Assembly: GCF_008930665.1 (NCBI RefSeq)
Contig: NZ_PQMG01000003.1
Span: 310,001 to 374,000, forward strand
Source of the DNA: Corynebacterium sp. 74A
GTDB taxonomy: Bacteria; Actinomycetota; Actinomycetes; Mycobacteriales; Mycobacteriaceae
Reading direction: 5' to 3'
DNA: 64,000 bases
Part shown: positions 16,210 through 25,430 of the stretch, piece by piece
Layout of the letters: each line of letters begins with the position of its first letter
Position numbering within the stretch: the stretch's first letter is position 1
The notes under the pieces: generated by a model
The model's database searches: none
What the model was told of the DNA's origin: nothing
The model's input: only the letters and a program-made list of their open reading frames with translations
Translations under genes and position numbers: made by a program

Positions 16210-17595
16210 TTAGCAGCCAATGAGGCGCTGAGCCAGATAGCCCTGCAGCTGGTCGATGGAGACGCGCTCCTGCTCCATGGTGTCGCGCTCACGCACGGTG
16301 ACTGCGTTGTCCTCGAGCGTGTCGAAGTCCACGGTGACGCAGAAGGGGGTGCCGATCTCGTCGTGACGACGGTAGCGGCGGCCAATAGCACCGGAGACGT
16401 CATAGTCGATGGTCCAGTACTTACGCAGCTCATCGGCCACCTTCTCGGCAGTCGGGGTGAGCGTTTCCTTCTTGGACAGGGGCAGCACAGCCACCTTGAT
16501 CGGAGACAGGCGGGGATCGAGCTTCAGCACGGTGCGCTTATCGACGCCACCCTTGGCATTCGGGGCCTCGTCCTCGGTGTAGGCATCGCAGAGGAATGCC
16601 ATGAGGGCGCGAGTGAGGCCAAAGGAGGGCTCGATCACGTAGGGCACATAGCGATCGCCGCTCGCTTGGTCGAAGTAGGACAGGTCCTCGCCGGAAGCGG
16701 TGATGTGGCTGGAGAGGTCGAAATCGGTGCGGTTGGCCACGCCCATGAGCTCGCCCCAGGGGTTGCCGCTGAAGTCGAATTTGTACTCGAAATCGATGGT
16801 GCGATCGGAGTAGTGGGCGCGCTCGTCCTGCGGCACATCGAACTGGCGGATGTTCTCGGGGTTGATGCCCAGATCGATAAACCAGTTCCAGCAGGCATCG
16901 ACCCACTCGTCGAACTTCTCCGGCGCTTCTTCCGGCTTGACGAAGTACTCGATCTCCATCTGCTCGAACTCGCGGGTACGGAAAATGAAGTTGCCCGGGG
17001 TGATCTCGTTGCGGAAGGCCTTACCCACCTGGCCGATACCGAAGGGCGGCTTGAGGCGGGCGGTCGTCATCACGTTTTTGAAGTTGATGAAGATACCCTG
17101 GGCGGTTTCGGGGCGCATATAGTGCAGGCCCTGCTCATTATCGACGGGGCCGAGGTAGGTCTTCATCAGGCCCGAGAAGAGCTGCGGTTCGGTCCACTTG
17201 CCGTCCTGGCCGGTCTCGGGATCCTTGACGTCGGCGAGACCATTAGCCGGCGGGTGGCCGTGCTTCGCCTCATAGGCCTCGAGCAAGTGGTCGGCGCGGT
17301 AGCGCTTGTGCGTGTGCAGGGACTCCACCAGTGGGTCGGTGAAGGTCTCGACGTGGCCGGAGGCCTCCCACACCTGGCGCGGCAGGATGATCGAGGAGTC
17401 CAAGCCCACCACGTCGGCGCGGCCCTGAACGAAGGTGCGCCACCACTGCTTCTTGATGTTTTCCTTCAGTTCCACACCCAGCGGGCCGTAGTCCCAGGCC
17501 GAGCGGGTGCCGCCGTAGATCTCACCGCATGGATACACCAGACCTCGGCGTTTGCAGAGATTGACCACGGAATCGACAACAGATTGCTGTGCCAC
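16210..17595 (-). CDS. glyS: Glycyl-tRNA synthetase (alpha2 type)
   Basis: A 461-residue class II synthetase that charges tRNA-Gly. The usual N-terminus is followed by [12 protein letters not shown] and the motif 1/2 region [25 protein letters not shown]. Motif 3 is [14 protein letters not shown], and the anticodon-binding domain occupies the last about 100 residues. Length suits the eukaryote/Gram-positive dimeric form, not the bacterial alpha2beta2 form. Start GTG has AGAGGAG upstream. A promoter-like TAGTAT lies in the short leader. No T-box was recognised. Confidence 0.95.
   Translation of the reverse strand: MAQQSVVDSVVNLCKRRGLVYPCGEIYGGTRSAWDYGPLGVELKENIKKQWWRTFVQGRADVVGLDSSIILPRQVWEASGHVETFTDPLVESLHTHKRYRADHLLEAYEAKHGHPPANGLADVKDPETGQDGKWTEPQLFSGLMKTYLGPVDNEQGLHYMRPETAQGIFINFKNVMTTARLKPPFGIGQVGKAFRNEITPGNFIFRTREFEQMEIEYFVKPEEAPEKFDEWVDACWNWFIDLGINPENIRQFDVPQDERAHYSDRTIDFEYKFDFSGNPWGELMGVANRTDFDLSSHITASGEDLSYFDQASGDRYVPYVIEPSFGLTRALMAFLCDAYTEDEAPNAKGGVDKRTVLKLDPRLSPIKVAVLPLSKKETLTPTAEKVADELRKYWTIDYDVSGAIGRRYRRHDEIGTPFCVTVDFDTLEDNAVTVRERDTMEQERVSIDQLQGYLAQRLIGC
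16536..16547 (+). repeat. GCTTATCGACGC motif copy 5 (in glyS)
   Basis: Antisense to glyS; the coding strand gives Val-Asp-Lys-Arg. Confidence 0.8.
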
Positions 17596-17761
17596 AGGAA
17601 GCTCCTCTTTTAGCGTCTACACATGTAAGTCTCAACCATACTATCGCTAGGGGCCGCAGCCGCTGTCATCTCCTCGCCCGAGAGACGTCCCTTCCCTGAT
17701 GTAACCGTTTTCATTTCAATTTCGATAAACCTTAAAGGAAACAGATGACAATACTGTGACG

Positions 17762-17776
17762 GCCCCATTGTGGGGC
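17762..17776. promoter_or_regulatory. Perfect palindrome in the zur promoter region
   Basis: GCCCCA-TTG-TGGGGC, directly followed by TTACACT, a plausible -10 for zur. The position just before the -10 suits an operator. The 266-bp gap between glyS and zur is also unusually AT-rich around 17700-17755. A stretch with TTTTCATTTCAA there could be part of a Zur-type site but is not a clear palindrome. Confidence 0.4.
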
Positions 17777-17861
17777 TTACACTAATGCCTGATGATCCCC
17801 GTCTCGGCGATAACAGCCCCGCCGAGTGATTGTTCCCCTGTAACTCGAAGGAGTCAGTTCG

Positions 17862-18296
17862 ATGGCTACCCGTAACGACCCGACCATCCCCAAACTTGGC
17901 GTGCGTAGCACCAGGCAGCGTGCGGCTGTGGTGAATGTTCTCCGCGATCTGGACGCCTTCGCTTCTGCGAAAACGATCCACGAGGAGCTCACCCGCCGTA
18001 ATTACCGAGTGGGCCTGACCACCGTGTACCGCACCCTGCAGTCCTTGGCCGACATTGAGGCCGTGGACGTGCTGAACATGGCCTCTGGGGAGACGCGCTA
18101 CCGCCATTGCGACACGGAAGGCCATCACCACCACCTGGTCTGCACCGACTGCGGCAAGACCGAGGAAATCGAGGGTGGCCCCGTGGAGGAATGGGCCCAG
18201 CAGGCCGCCCAGGCTCATGGTTTCAAACTCACTGCCCATACCGCCGAGGTCTTCGGCTTCTGCGCCGAGTGCGCCCCGCGCCACTCCGCCCCTTAG
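17862..18296 (+). CDS. zur: Zinc uptake regulator, Fur family
   Basis: A 144-residue metal-responsive repressor. The winged helix (VRSTRQRAAVVNVLRDL..TTVYRTLQSLAD) binds DNA. The C-terminal dimerisation domain has the structural zinc site CTDCG and CAECAP, plus the sensing region HCDTEGHHHHLVC. With Zn2+ it represses zinc uptake genes. The position next to glyS is the known corynebacterial arrangement; in C. glutamicum an ArsR-type gene precedes zur, and I see none here. GAAGGAG precedes ATG. Confidence 0.88.
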   Translation: MATRNDPTIPKLGVRSTRQRAAVVNVLRDLDAFASAKTIHEELTRRNYRVGLTTVYRTLQSLADIEAVDVLNMASGETRYRHCDTEGHHHHLVCTDCGKTEEIEGGPVEEWAQQAAQAHGFKLTAHTAEVFGFCAECAPRHSAP

Positions 18297-18299
18297 GCA

Positions 18300-19595
18300 C
18301 TAGAACGGGGCGGGCTCGTCCGCCTCGGACTGCACCTCAGTGCCGTAGATCGCCTCATTCTTCTCGCGCCGCACCTGGTGCTTGCGCCGCATCCGCTCCT
18401 CCAGCGTCAGCCGGCGCATATCCTTGATCACTCCCTCCGGCACGGAGGTGGCTTCTTCACCGTCCTTGGAGCGCCAGATAGTGGTGCCCTGCGGATCCAT
18501 CTCGACGGTGTACTCCCCGAGAGTCTTGAGCCGGTGATGCTTGGTGCACAGTGGATGCAGATTCCACGTCGCTGTCGGGCCGCCTCGGTTATATTCCTGG
18601 AGGTGGTCCATCTGGCATTTCGATGCCGCCGTGGTACACCCTGGGAAGTTGCAGCAGCCATAGCGGGCGATCACCTCGTGCCGCTGCGACTCCGTGGGTT
18701 GATAGGAATCCACCTCCGAATCAGAGAGCAGCTGTAGCGCGGTCACCTGCTTGAGCAGCTCGTCTGTGGCGTATTCCGATAGCCACCCCTGCTCGGGAGT
18801 CCACGCCTGCTTCTCATACCAGTTGGCGTAGACATGAAAGACCACCTTGGTGTTGGTGTTCTGCGTCATCAGCTCCACGAGCGCATCCGTCTGCGAGATC
18901 CCCCGCTGCGCGGCCACTTGGGTGATCGCTCCCATCACCTGGTGGTAGCGATGATTCTTCAGCTCGATGTCGATATAGCCGGTCTCGCCCTCGGGATTGT
19001 CCCAAAAGCTCACTGACTCCTGCGTCGCTCGGCGCGGATCTTTCTCCCCGCTGGAATCCACCCCGAGCGGATCCACCCGCACCAAGATGTCGTTGATGCG
19101 CCGGCGCAACCAGTAGCGCCCTTTGAGCTGCTGATTATTGCGCCGCGGCAGCACATCGAGCAGGAAATTCAGCTCAAAGTCCACTCTTTTCTCCGGCGCA
19201 ATCCCCACTAATGCCGAGGCAAGCGTCAGCAGGTGCGAGTCATTGAAAATTGGCCTCAGGCGCAACACCGCCGCGAGCAGCGGGAAGTCCCGGAAAAGCT
19301 GGGAGAGCTCAAGGAGCGTCACCACGAAATTCTCGGTACACCCTAAAGGCCCAGCAAAGCGCGCCGCGGTATATTCCACCGCATCGCCCTCCCCCGCCCT
19401 CTCCGCGAGATAATCGATCAGCTCGATGCGGCGACGATTCACCTCGAGGGCGCTATACGGTAGTGTCGCCAGCTCGTGACTATAGCGACAGTCTGTATTG
19501 TTAATGCGTTCGAACACCGCATCCCATAGCGAATGGGAACTATAGATAGTACGGATCCCTGCGGGTAATTGACCTTCTTCTAGCTGCGCAAACAT
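18300..19595 (-). CDS. DUF222 protein with HNH endonuclease domain
   Basis: A 431-residue protein of the actinobacterial 13E12/DUF222 group. A long helical N-terminal domain precedes an HNH nuclease motif near residues 305-350 (GCCNFPGC, then CQMDHLQEYNRGGPT and NLHPLCTKHH). The four cysteines and HH fit zinc-supported HNH folding. Such genes occur in many diverged copies in actinobacteria and are often associated with mobile or defence DNA, but this one has no mobile-element neighbour. AGGGGGAA precedes ATG. Biological role not known. Confidence 0.85.
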   Translation of the reverse strand: MFAQLEEGQLPAGIRTIYSSHSLWDAVFERINNTDCRYSHELATLPYSALEVNRRRIELIDYLAERAGEGDAVEYTAARFAGPLGCTENFVVTLLELSQLFRDFPLLAAVLRLRPIFNDSHLLTLASALVGIAPEKRVDFELNFLLDVLPRRNNQQLKGRYWLRRRINDILVRVDPLGVDSSGEKDPRRATQESVSFWDNPEGETGYIDIELKNHRYHQVMGAITQVAAQRGISQTDALVELMTQNTNTKVVFHVYANWYEKQAWTPEQGWLSEYATDELLKQVTALQLLSDSEVDSYQPTESQRHEVIARYGCCNFPGCTTAASKCQMDHLQEYNRGGPTATWNLHPLCTKHHRLKTLGEYTVEMDPQGTTIWRSKDGEEATSVPEGVIKDMRRLTLEERMRRKHQVRREKNEAIYGTEVQSEADEPAPF

Positions 19596-19714
19596 TATTC
19601 CCCCTGCACGCTATTTTTACCTAACCTTTTCCCCTTAGAACTATCGTCTCGCATAGGTGTTCGATAGTCAATAGCTGCGCACGAGTTTTTTAGACAGGGC
19701 AGCGTCGTCGCTGC

Positions 19715-19746
19715 GCCCAGCCAGCAGCCCAGCCAGCAGCCCAGCT
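19715..19746. repeat. Short tandem repeat, unit GCCCAGCCAGCA
   Basis: Two full 12-bp copies plus 8 bases of a third, overlapping the stop codon of the ferritin-like/VIT1 gene. The repeat would change the 3' UTR length if it expands. The remaining bases up to 19595 hold no visible gene. Confidence 0.7.
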
Positions 19747-20887
19747 AGGAGATGCTGGTACCGAAGATCGTGCCCAATAGCCACGTCACGCCCGCCGCGC
19801 CGAGACCAATGGCCAGCTGCCGCAGCGCCCGCTTGGCCGGCGGCCCGCCGGAGAGTACACCCACGATGCCGCCGGTGAGCAGAAGGGAGAGACCAACGAG
19901 CACGGTGCTAATCAGCGCGGCCGTAGCGGTGGAGAGGACAAAGAGGAAAGGCAGGATGGGAATGAGGGCACCACCGGCAAAGAACGCGAAGCTCGACAAC
20001 GCCGCTGTTACTCCTGTGCCCACGGAGCTGGTATCGGAGGACGCATCGCTCAATTCGGCTGGGGTCTGGGCATCATGTGCGGTGCGGATACTCTGCAGCA
20101 CGGCCCGCGCTTTGTTCTCGGCCTCCTGCTGATCAATCCCGCGGGCACGATAGACCAAGGCGAGCTCATTGGCATCAAAGTCGAGCTGCGGCAGGGCGCG
20201 GCGCACCTCGGGATCGGGGGTGGATGCCTCGAGGAGCTCTTTTTGCGACTGCACCGAGACGTACTCCCCCGCCGCCATCGAGAGTGCACCAGCCAAAAGA
20301 CCAGACACGCCAGTGAGCAGAATAACGTTTTGGGATACGCCGGAGCCCACGACACCGAGCACGAGCGCTAGGTTAGAGACGAGACCATCGTTGAGGCCAA
20401 AGACCGCAGCGCGAAATCCACCGGATATGCGCTCCCGCGATCGCGCCGCGAGGCCGCGGACGACCTCGGCGTGGATGCGCTCATCGGCCTGCATCTGGCT
20501 GGTGGCGTCTTGGTCCTCCTCATAGGGGCTACGCGACTCCGCGTTTTGCATCAGCGCCAAGGTGAATACCGATCCGAAGTGTCGCGCCATAAAAGCCATA
20601 AACCGCGTGGAGAAATCCGGCCGCAGGGGCATGCCCACTTCGTCGCCGAGAAGGGTACGCCAGTGCTGCTCATGCCGAGACTCCGCATGGGCGATACGCA
20701 GCAGGATCTCGCGCTCTTCCCCTGACTTGCCGCGGGCGAGCTCTCGGTACACGGCCGCCTCGGCACGTTCATTGGCGAGGTATTGGCGCCAGCGCTTGAC
20801 TTGCTTGGGGCTGGCAGTACTCAGCAGCCGCGCGGCCTTCTTCCCTCTCGCCTCATGGCTTCCTGCGGACGTCGCTTTGTCTGACAT
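19745..20887 (-). CDS. Ferritin-like/VIT1 fusion membrane protein (MbfA type)
   Basis: A 380-residue protein. Residues about 30-150 form a ferritin-like four-helix domain with di-iron ligands in NERAEAAVYRELA, AHAESRHEQHWR and the later ADERIHAEV. The C-terminal half is a five-helix VIT1/CCC1 domain (AAVFGLNDGLVSNLALVLGV..AGALSMAAGEYVSVQSQ). Related fusions export iron or manganese and limit oxidative stress. GGGAGAG precedes ATG. Upstream, at 20958-20976, is an inverted repeat that may control it. The substrate metal is inferred from the family, not shown. Confidence 0.85.
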   Translation of the reverse strand: MSDKATSAGSHEARGKKAARLLSTASPKQVKRWRQYLANERAEAAVYRELARGKSGEEREILLRIAHAESRHEQHWRTLLGDEVGMPLRPDFSTRFMAFMARHFGSVFTLALMQNAESRSPYEEDQDATSQMQADERIHAEVVRGLAARSRERISGGFRAAVFGLNDGLVSNLALVLGVVGSGVSQNVILLTGVSGLLAGALSMAAGEYVSVQSQKELLEASTPDPEVRRALPQLDFDANELALVYRARGIDQQEAENKARAVLQSIRTAHDAQTPAELSDASSDTSSVGTGVTAALSSFAFFAGGALIPILPFLFVLSTATAALISTVLVGLSLLLTGGIVGVLSGGPPAKRALRQLAIGLGAAGVTWLLGTIFGTSIS

Positions 20888-20957
20888 TTCTCTCCCAGCT
20901 CACGCTTGCGCCACGTCGCACGCTATATGTTCACGCGCCACGGCTCATGAAGACGAT

Positions 20958-20976
20958 ACGTGGCCGATTACCACGT
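20958..20976. promoter_or_regulatory. Inverted repeat ACGTGG-N7-CCACGT
   Basis: Perfect 6-bp arms around seven bases in the 160-bp gap between the metal-exporter gene and uppS. About 70 bp upstream of the exporter start, a plausible repressor site. It is not a DtxR iron box. Confidence 0.45.
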
Positions 20977-21047
20977 GATCGCCGGTATCTTAACCCCTCG
21001 TGGCGGCGCTGCCAACCGGGGTTGATCATGGGATATGGATGAAATTT

Positions 21048-21788
21048 TTATTTCACTCCGCCGAATCGGCGATCGCGGCGGGCATATTCTTCCACTGCGG
21101 CGAAGAGGTCCTGGGGAGTGAAATCGGGGAAGAGCTTGTCTTGGTAGACCATCTCGGCATACGCGGACTGCCAGAGCAGAAAGTTCGAGGTGCGCTTCTC
21201 TCCGGAGGGCCGCAAGAAGAGGTCCACATCGGGCATATCGGGCTCGTCGAGGAACTCGGAGAAGCGCTCCTCGGTGATAGCGCCAGGCGAGAGCGTCCCA
21301 GCGCGGGCTTGGCGGGCGATCTCACGGGCGGCGTCAACAATCTCGGCTCGGCCGCCGTAGTTGACGCACATAGCCAAGGTCATGCGGGTGTTGGCGGCGG
21401 TGAGCTGCTCGGCTTCTTCTAGCTCGCGGATGACGCTGCGCCACAGCCGCGGGCGGCGGCCTGCCCACCGCACCCGCACGCCCTTCTCGTTGAGCACATC
21501 GCGCTGCCGCCGCAGCACATCGCGGTTGAAGCCCATGAGGAAGCGCACCTCGTCCGTGCTGCGCCGCCAGTTCTCGGTGGAGAAGGCGTAGGCGGACAGA
21601 TAGTCCACACCCAATGCGAGGCAGGCATCCACCACATCCATGAGCACGGCTTCGCCGCGTTTGTGGCCCTCGGTGCGCTTGAGGCCGCGTTCCTTAGCCC
21701 AGCGCCCATTTCCGTCCATGACCAGCGCAATATGGCGCGGAATAAACTCGGCGGGAATGTTCGGCGGGGTAAGTGCAGATGAATTCAC
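21048..21788 (-). CDS. uppS: Isoprenyl transferase (polyprenyl diphosphate synthase)
   Basis: A 246-residue cis-prenyltransferase that extends prenyl diphosphate to the C50/C55 lipid carrier of the cell wall. Signature parts are [16 protein letters not shown], with the catalytic Asp, [21 protein letters not shown] and the C-terminal [19 protein letters not shown]. Start is GTG close to GAGGGA. Last gene of the leftward operon that begins with the unknown gene at 31354. Corynebacteria commonly have two such enzymes; which product length this one makes is not clear. Confidence 0.92.
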   Translation of the reverse strand: MNSSALTPPNIPAEFIPRHIALVMDGNGRWAKERGLKRTEGHKRGEAVLMDVVDACLALGVDYLSAYAFSTENWRRSTDEVRFLMGFNRDVLRRQRDVLNEKGVRVRWAGRRPRLWRSVIRELEEAEQLTAANTRMTLAMCVNYGGRAEIVDAAREIARQARAGTLSPGAITEERFSEFLDEPDMPDVDLFLRPSGEKRTSNFLLWQSAYAEMVYQDKLFPDFTPQDLFAAVEEYARRDRRFGGVK

Positions 21789-21803
21789 TCCCTCATTGTG
21801 CCA

Positions 21804-22547
21804 TTAATCCGCCCGCAGGCTGAGCACACCCCGCTCGAGGTGGTATTGCACGTGATCGGTGATCAAACGGTGCGCTGTATCCACCAGCGCCGCCCACTGC
21901 ACCGGATCGGCCTGCTGGGCGCGGGCCATGGCATCATAGCGGCCGTGCGCCATCCACCACATGAGCCGGAGCGCCTCGGTGGGCACGGTGGAGGCACCGG
22001 GTGGCCGGCATTCGGCGCATACGGCCCCGCCGGAGCCGGGGTCGAAGCCGCGGTGGGGCCCCGGTTTATCGCAGTGGGCGCAGTTGAACATTTCGGGCAA
22101 CCAACCGGCGCTGCCCATCGCCTGCAAGAGGAAAATATCGAGGCTGAGCAGCGGAGTGTCATCGTGGCGCAGGGAGTCGAGGGCGGCGGCGGCGAGATCG
22201 AAGAGGGCCGCATCGGGCAGATCCGCCAGGGAGAGCTTTTCGGCAGTTTCGAGCACGGCGCAGGCCGCACTGTAGCGCTGATAGTCCTCGATGATGCCCG
22301 ATGCGTAGTAGTTCACCGTGTCTGCGCCGGTGATGAGCGCCAGGTTCTTGCCTGGGTAGCACTCGACGTCGAGAAGCACGAAGCGCTGGATCCGTGAGCC
22401 GAAACGCGAGCGGGCGCGGCGCACGCCCTTGGCCACCGCACGCACCAGACCGTGCTCGCGCGTGAGCAACACGACGATGCGATCGGCCTCGCCGAAATCA
22501 TAGGTGCGCACCACGAGGGCGCGGTCGCGGAAGCTGCCGCGTCGCAC
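21804..22547 (-). CDS. recO: DNA repair protein RecO
   Basis: A 247-residue recombination mediator that loads RecA on SSB-coated DNA with RecR. The N-terminal OB fold starts FRDRALVVRTYDFGEADRIV. A zinc-binding pair is seen in CAHCDKPG and CAECR. A GGGGAGG ribosome binding site precedes a GTG start. It lies 15 bp after era and 15 bp before uppS. Confidence 0.93.
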   Translation of the reverse strand: MRRGSFRDRALVVRTYDFGEADRIVVLLTREHGLVRAVAKGVRRARSRFGSRIQRFVLLDVECYPGKNLALITGADTVNYYASGIIEDYQRYSAACAVLETAEKLSLADLPDAALFDLAAAALDSLRHDDTPLLSLDIFLLQAMGSAGWLPEMFNCAHCDKPGPHRGFDPGSGGAVCAECRPPGASTVPTEALRLMWWMAHGRYDAMARAQQADPVQWAALVDTAHRLITDHVQYHLERGVLSLRAD

Positions 22548-22562
22548 GCGTGAGGACCTCCC

Positions 22563-23489
22563 CTAAAACCCGAGTCGTCCCAAGGACTTGGGATCCTGCT
22601 GCCAGTCTTTGAGCACCTTAATACGCAGGTCGAGATAGATATTATGGCCCAGCAGCTGCATGATCTCTTGGCGGGCGTTGTGCACGATGCGCCCATAGCG
22701 GCGATCGGCCTTACCCATGAGGATCTTCTTCTGCCCAGGCCGCTCCACATAGATCACGGCGTGCACGTTTTTCACCCCGGGGCGCTCGGGATCGTCCAGC
22801 ACCTCGTCGATCTCCACGGCCACCGAGTGCGGCAATTCCTCTTTCAGCCCGCTGAGGGCGGCCTCGCGGATGAGCTCGGCCATGCGCTTCTCGGTGGAAT
22901 CGTCGGTGATGTGATCGTCGGGATAGAACTTCGGTCCCTCGGGCAGCAGCCCCACAATCACGTCCATGAGCACATCGAGCTGCTCGCCCGACATGGACGA
23001 GACCGGCACGAGTTCCGCCTCAGGCCCGAGCAGCTCATGGGCCTGCAGCAGCCGCTCGGCGATGGTATCGCGGCTGACCTTATCCACCTTGGTGATCACG
23101 CCCAGCAGGGTGGTGTGCGGCGCCACCTTGCGCACGTTCTCCACGATCCACCGATCGCCGGGCCCGATCTTCTCATCGGCGGGAATGGTGATGCCGATGA
23201 CGTCCACATCGGCGTAGGTCTCGGCCACCATCTCATTGAGGCGCTCACCCAGCAGGGTGCGCGGGCGGTGCAGCCCTGGGGTATCCACGATGACCACCTG
23301 CGCGTCCTCGCGGTGCACGAGCCCGCGAATAGTGTGACGCGTGGTTTCCGGCTGATCGGCGGTAATGGCCACTTTCTCGCCCACCAGGGCGTTCATCAGC
23401 GTGGACTTGCCGGTATTGGGCCTTCCCACGAAACTCACAAAGCCGGAGCGGAAACCTTCAGGTGTATCGGTGAACATGCGCTTAAGCAT
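22563..23489 (-). CDS. era: GTPase Era
   Basis: A 308-residue GTPase that checks 30S assembly by binding 16S rRNA. G-domain motifs are GRPNTGKST, DTPGLH and TKVD. A C-terminal KH domain contains ILMGKADRRYGRIVHNARQEI. Two ATG codons (23489 and 23477) compete; no strong ribosome binding site decides. Only 6 bp separate it from the CNNM gene, so coupling is likely. Confidence 0.95.
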   Translation of the reverse strand: MLKRMFTDTPEGFRSGFVSFVGRPNTGKSTLMNALVGEKVAITADQPETTRHTIRGLVHREDAQVVIVDTPGLHRPRTLLGERLNEMVAETYADVDVIGITIPADEKIGPGDRWIVENVRKVAPHTTLLGVITKVDKVSRDTIAERLLQAHELLGPEAELVPVSSMSGEQLDVLMDVIVGLLPEGPKFYPDDHITDDSTEKRMAELIREAALSGLKEELPHSVAVEIDEVLDDPERPGVKNVHAVIYVERPGQKKILMGKADRRYGRIVHNARQEIMQLLGHNIYLDLRIKVLKDWQQDPKSLGRLGF

Positions 23490-23495
23490 ACGCGA

Positions 23496-24824
23496 TCAGC
23501 GTTGCGGCTCTTCGTCCTGCTCCGCTGGCTTATCGACGCTGACCACCACGGTGACAATACGCATCCGGCCCTTGCGATCCGTACCGCCTTCCGCGGTCAG
23601 AGTGAGCCCGTGGGTGTGGGTGCTGGAGCCGGGCAGGGGCACACGCCCTAGGCCGAAGGCCATGAGCCCGCCCACGGTGTCCACGTCGAGGTCATCGTCG
23701 AACTCGAGATCCTGCTCGAGTTCCTCGGCCACAAACTCCTCGAGCTCGTCGAGGGAGAGCTTGGCGTGCACGCGGTAGCACCGCTCGGAGATCTTCTCGA
23801 TGGGGGCAATTTCATCGGAGTCGTACTCGTCGGCGATCTCGCCCACGATCTCTTCCAGGATGTCCTCGATGGAGATCAACCCAGCGATGCCGCCGTATTC
23901 GTCCACCAACATCGCGATGTGGAAGCGCTGCAGCTGCATCTCCTGCAGCAGCTCGTCGAGGGACTTCGAATCGGGTACGAAGCTGGGCGCGCGCATCACA
24001 TCGGTGACGGCCACGCTCCGGCCGCCATCGGTGGAATAGTAGGTCTGCTGCACGAGGTCCTTGAGATAGACCACGCCCACGATATCGTCCACGTTTTCCC
24101 CGATCACAGGGATGCGGGAGTAACCGGAGCGCACACACAGCGAGGTGGCCTGGCCGGCATTCTTGTCCTGCTCGATCCACACCATCTCGGGGCGCGGCAC
24201 CATCACTTGGCGAGCCGTGGTGGAGGTGAGGTCGAAGACGGACTGGATCATCTTGCGCTCGGAGTTTTCCACGATGCCGTTCTCGAGGGCCATGTCCACC
24301 ATCTCGCGCACCTCCACCTCGGAGGCGAAGGGGCCATCGCGGAAACCATCGCCGGGGGTGAGCTTATTGCCCACCCAGATGAGAATGCGGCTGATCGGGC
24401 CCAGCACATAGCCGATGGCAGAGAGCACCACGGCGGAACGCAAAGAGACCGTGTAGGGGTTCTTGCGCCCCACGGTGCGGGAGAACACGCCCACCACGAG
24501 ATAGTTGATGAGGCTGAAGCCGAGCACCGCGATCAGCAGCGCCCAGGCCTTGCCATCGATCAGGTCCACGGTGAACAGGGCAATGAGCACCGCCGCGATG
24601 GCGTCGAGAAGCGTGCGCAGCAACACCAAGAGATTGATGTTGTCGGCGCGGCGCTGCAACACCTTCAGGAGGGTTTTGGACCCCTCCTTCTCGCTTTTGA
24701 CCATCTCCTCCACACGGGCGGGAGAGATGGAACTGACAGCGGATTCAATGGTGCCGAAAGCCGCGGAGGCGATGGTGGCGACCACTGCCCCGAGGACGAA
24801 GATGAGCAATAAGGTGGGGTCCAT
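23496..24824 (-). CDS. CNNM/CorC-type membrane protein with CBS pair
   Basis: A 442-residue protein. An N-terminal DUF21/CNNM membrane domain (four hydrophobic segments, residues 1-190) is followed by two CBS domains (about 210-335) with GYSRIPVIGENVDDIVGVVYLKDL and MLVDEYGGIAGLISIEDILEEIVGEI. A CorC_HlyC domain ends the chain. Family members are linked to Mg2+ or Co2+ export or sensing; the haemolysin label is historical. Tight spacing (3 bp after ybeY). Copy 6 of the repeat motif lies in its last codons. Confidence 0.9.
   Translation of the reverse strand: MDPTLLLIFVLGAVVATIASAAFGTIESAVSSISPARVEEMVKSEKEGSKTLLKVLQRRADNINLLVLLRTLLDAIAAVLIALFTVDLIDGKAWALLIAVLGFSLINYLVVGVFSRTVGRKNPYTVSLRSAVVLSAIGYVLGPISRILIWVGNKLTPGDGFRDGPFASEVEVREMVDMALENGIVENSERKMIQSVFDLTSTTARQVMVPRPEMVWIEQDKNAGQATSLCVRSGYSRIPVIGENVDDIVGVVYLKDLVQQTYYSTDGGRSVAVTDVMRAPSFVPDSKSLDELLQEMQLQRFHIAMLVDEYGGIAGLISIEDILEEIVGEIADEYDSDEIAPIEKISERCYRVHAKLSLDELEEFVAEELEQDLEFDDDLDVDTVGGLMAFGLGRVPLPGSSTHTHGLTLTAEGGTDRKGRMRIVTVVVSVDKPAEQDEEPQR
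23528..23539 (+). repeat. GCTTATCGACGC motif copy 6
   Basis: Near the 3' end of the CNNM gene, antisense to it (Val-Asp-Lys on the coding strand). Confidence 0.8.
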
Positions 24825-24827
24825 AAG

Positions 24828-25430
24828 TTAGGGGCGGGGCTCCGCGATCGGCGGAATGTGTCCTTCTGTATCGGTCAGGGTCTCGTCCAAACCGGCGCGA
24901 TCGGCCGCGCTGGGAAAAGCAGATGCCCCCGAGGGCTTGGCGGGAAACTCGAGCTCGCGCTCGTGGATGTCATCGTACCAGTCGGCCAAAAGCTCATTTT
25001 GCAGCGCGAACATCTCCCGTTCCTGCTCGGGCTCAAGGTGATCGAAGCCCATCAGGTGCAGGCAGCCGTGCACGGTGAGCAGCGCCAGTTCGTGGGAAAG
25101 ATTGTGTCCGGCCTTGGTGGCTTGGCGCTCGGCGAACTCGGGGCAGAGCACGATATCGCCCAGCATGGCCGGGCCGGGGTCGGCGGCGTCGGGGCGCCCA
25201 CCGGAACCGGGGGTGAGCTCGTCCACGGGGAAGCTCATCACATCGGTGGGGCCTTCTAGATCCAGCCAGCGCACATGCAAATCGGCGATGGTGTCGAGGT
25301 CCACGATGTGGATGGATAGCTCTGCGGCTGGGTTGATGTCCATGCGTCGCAAAGCGAAACCGGCGACGTCGATGAGTGCTTCCTCGTTGACGCCCGGATA
25401 TCCGGACTCATTAAAAATCTCGATGCTCAC
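24828..25430 (-). CDS. ybeY: Endoribonuclease YbeY (rRNA maturation factor)
   Basis: A 200-residue metalloprotein needed for 16S rRNA 3' end maturation and ribosome quality control. The zinc site is [11 protein letters not shown], preceded by the conserved [15 protein letters not shown]. The last about 40 residues form a Pro/Ala-rich tail that looks disordered. The start overlaps the phoH stop by four bases (ATGA). Confidence 0.93.
   Translation of the reverse strand: MSIEIFNESGYPGVNEEALIDVAGFALRRMDINPAAELSIHIVDLDTIADLHVRWLDLEGPTDVMSFPVDELTPGSGGRPDAADPGPAMLGDIVLCPEFAERQATKAGHNLSHELALLTVHGCLHLMGFDHLEPEQEREMFALQNELLADWYDDIHERELEFPAKPSGASAFPSAADRAGLDETLTDTEGHIPPIAEPRP

Noticed and set aside
17596..17640. 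T-box or riboswitch leader for glyS
   Set aside because: The leader is short, with no specifier loop, T-box sequence or terminator.
18300..19746. Mobile element around the HNH/DUF222 gene
   Set aside because: No terminal repeats, transposase or integrase; the short tandem repeat at 19715 has no insertion-type features.
24828..24950. Unusual C-terminal extension of YbeY
   Set aside because: Corynebacterial YbeY proteins are generally longer than the E. coli one, so a disordered tail is not surprising.
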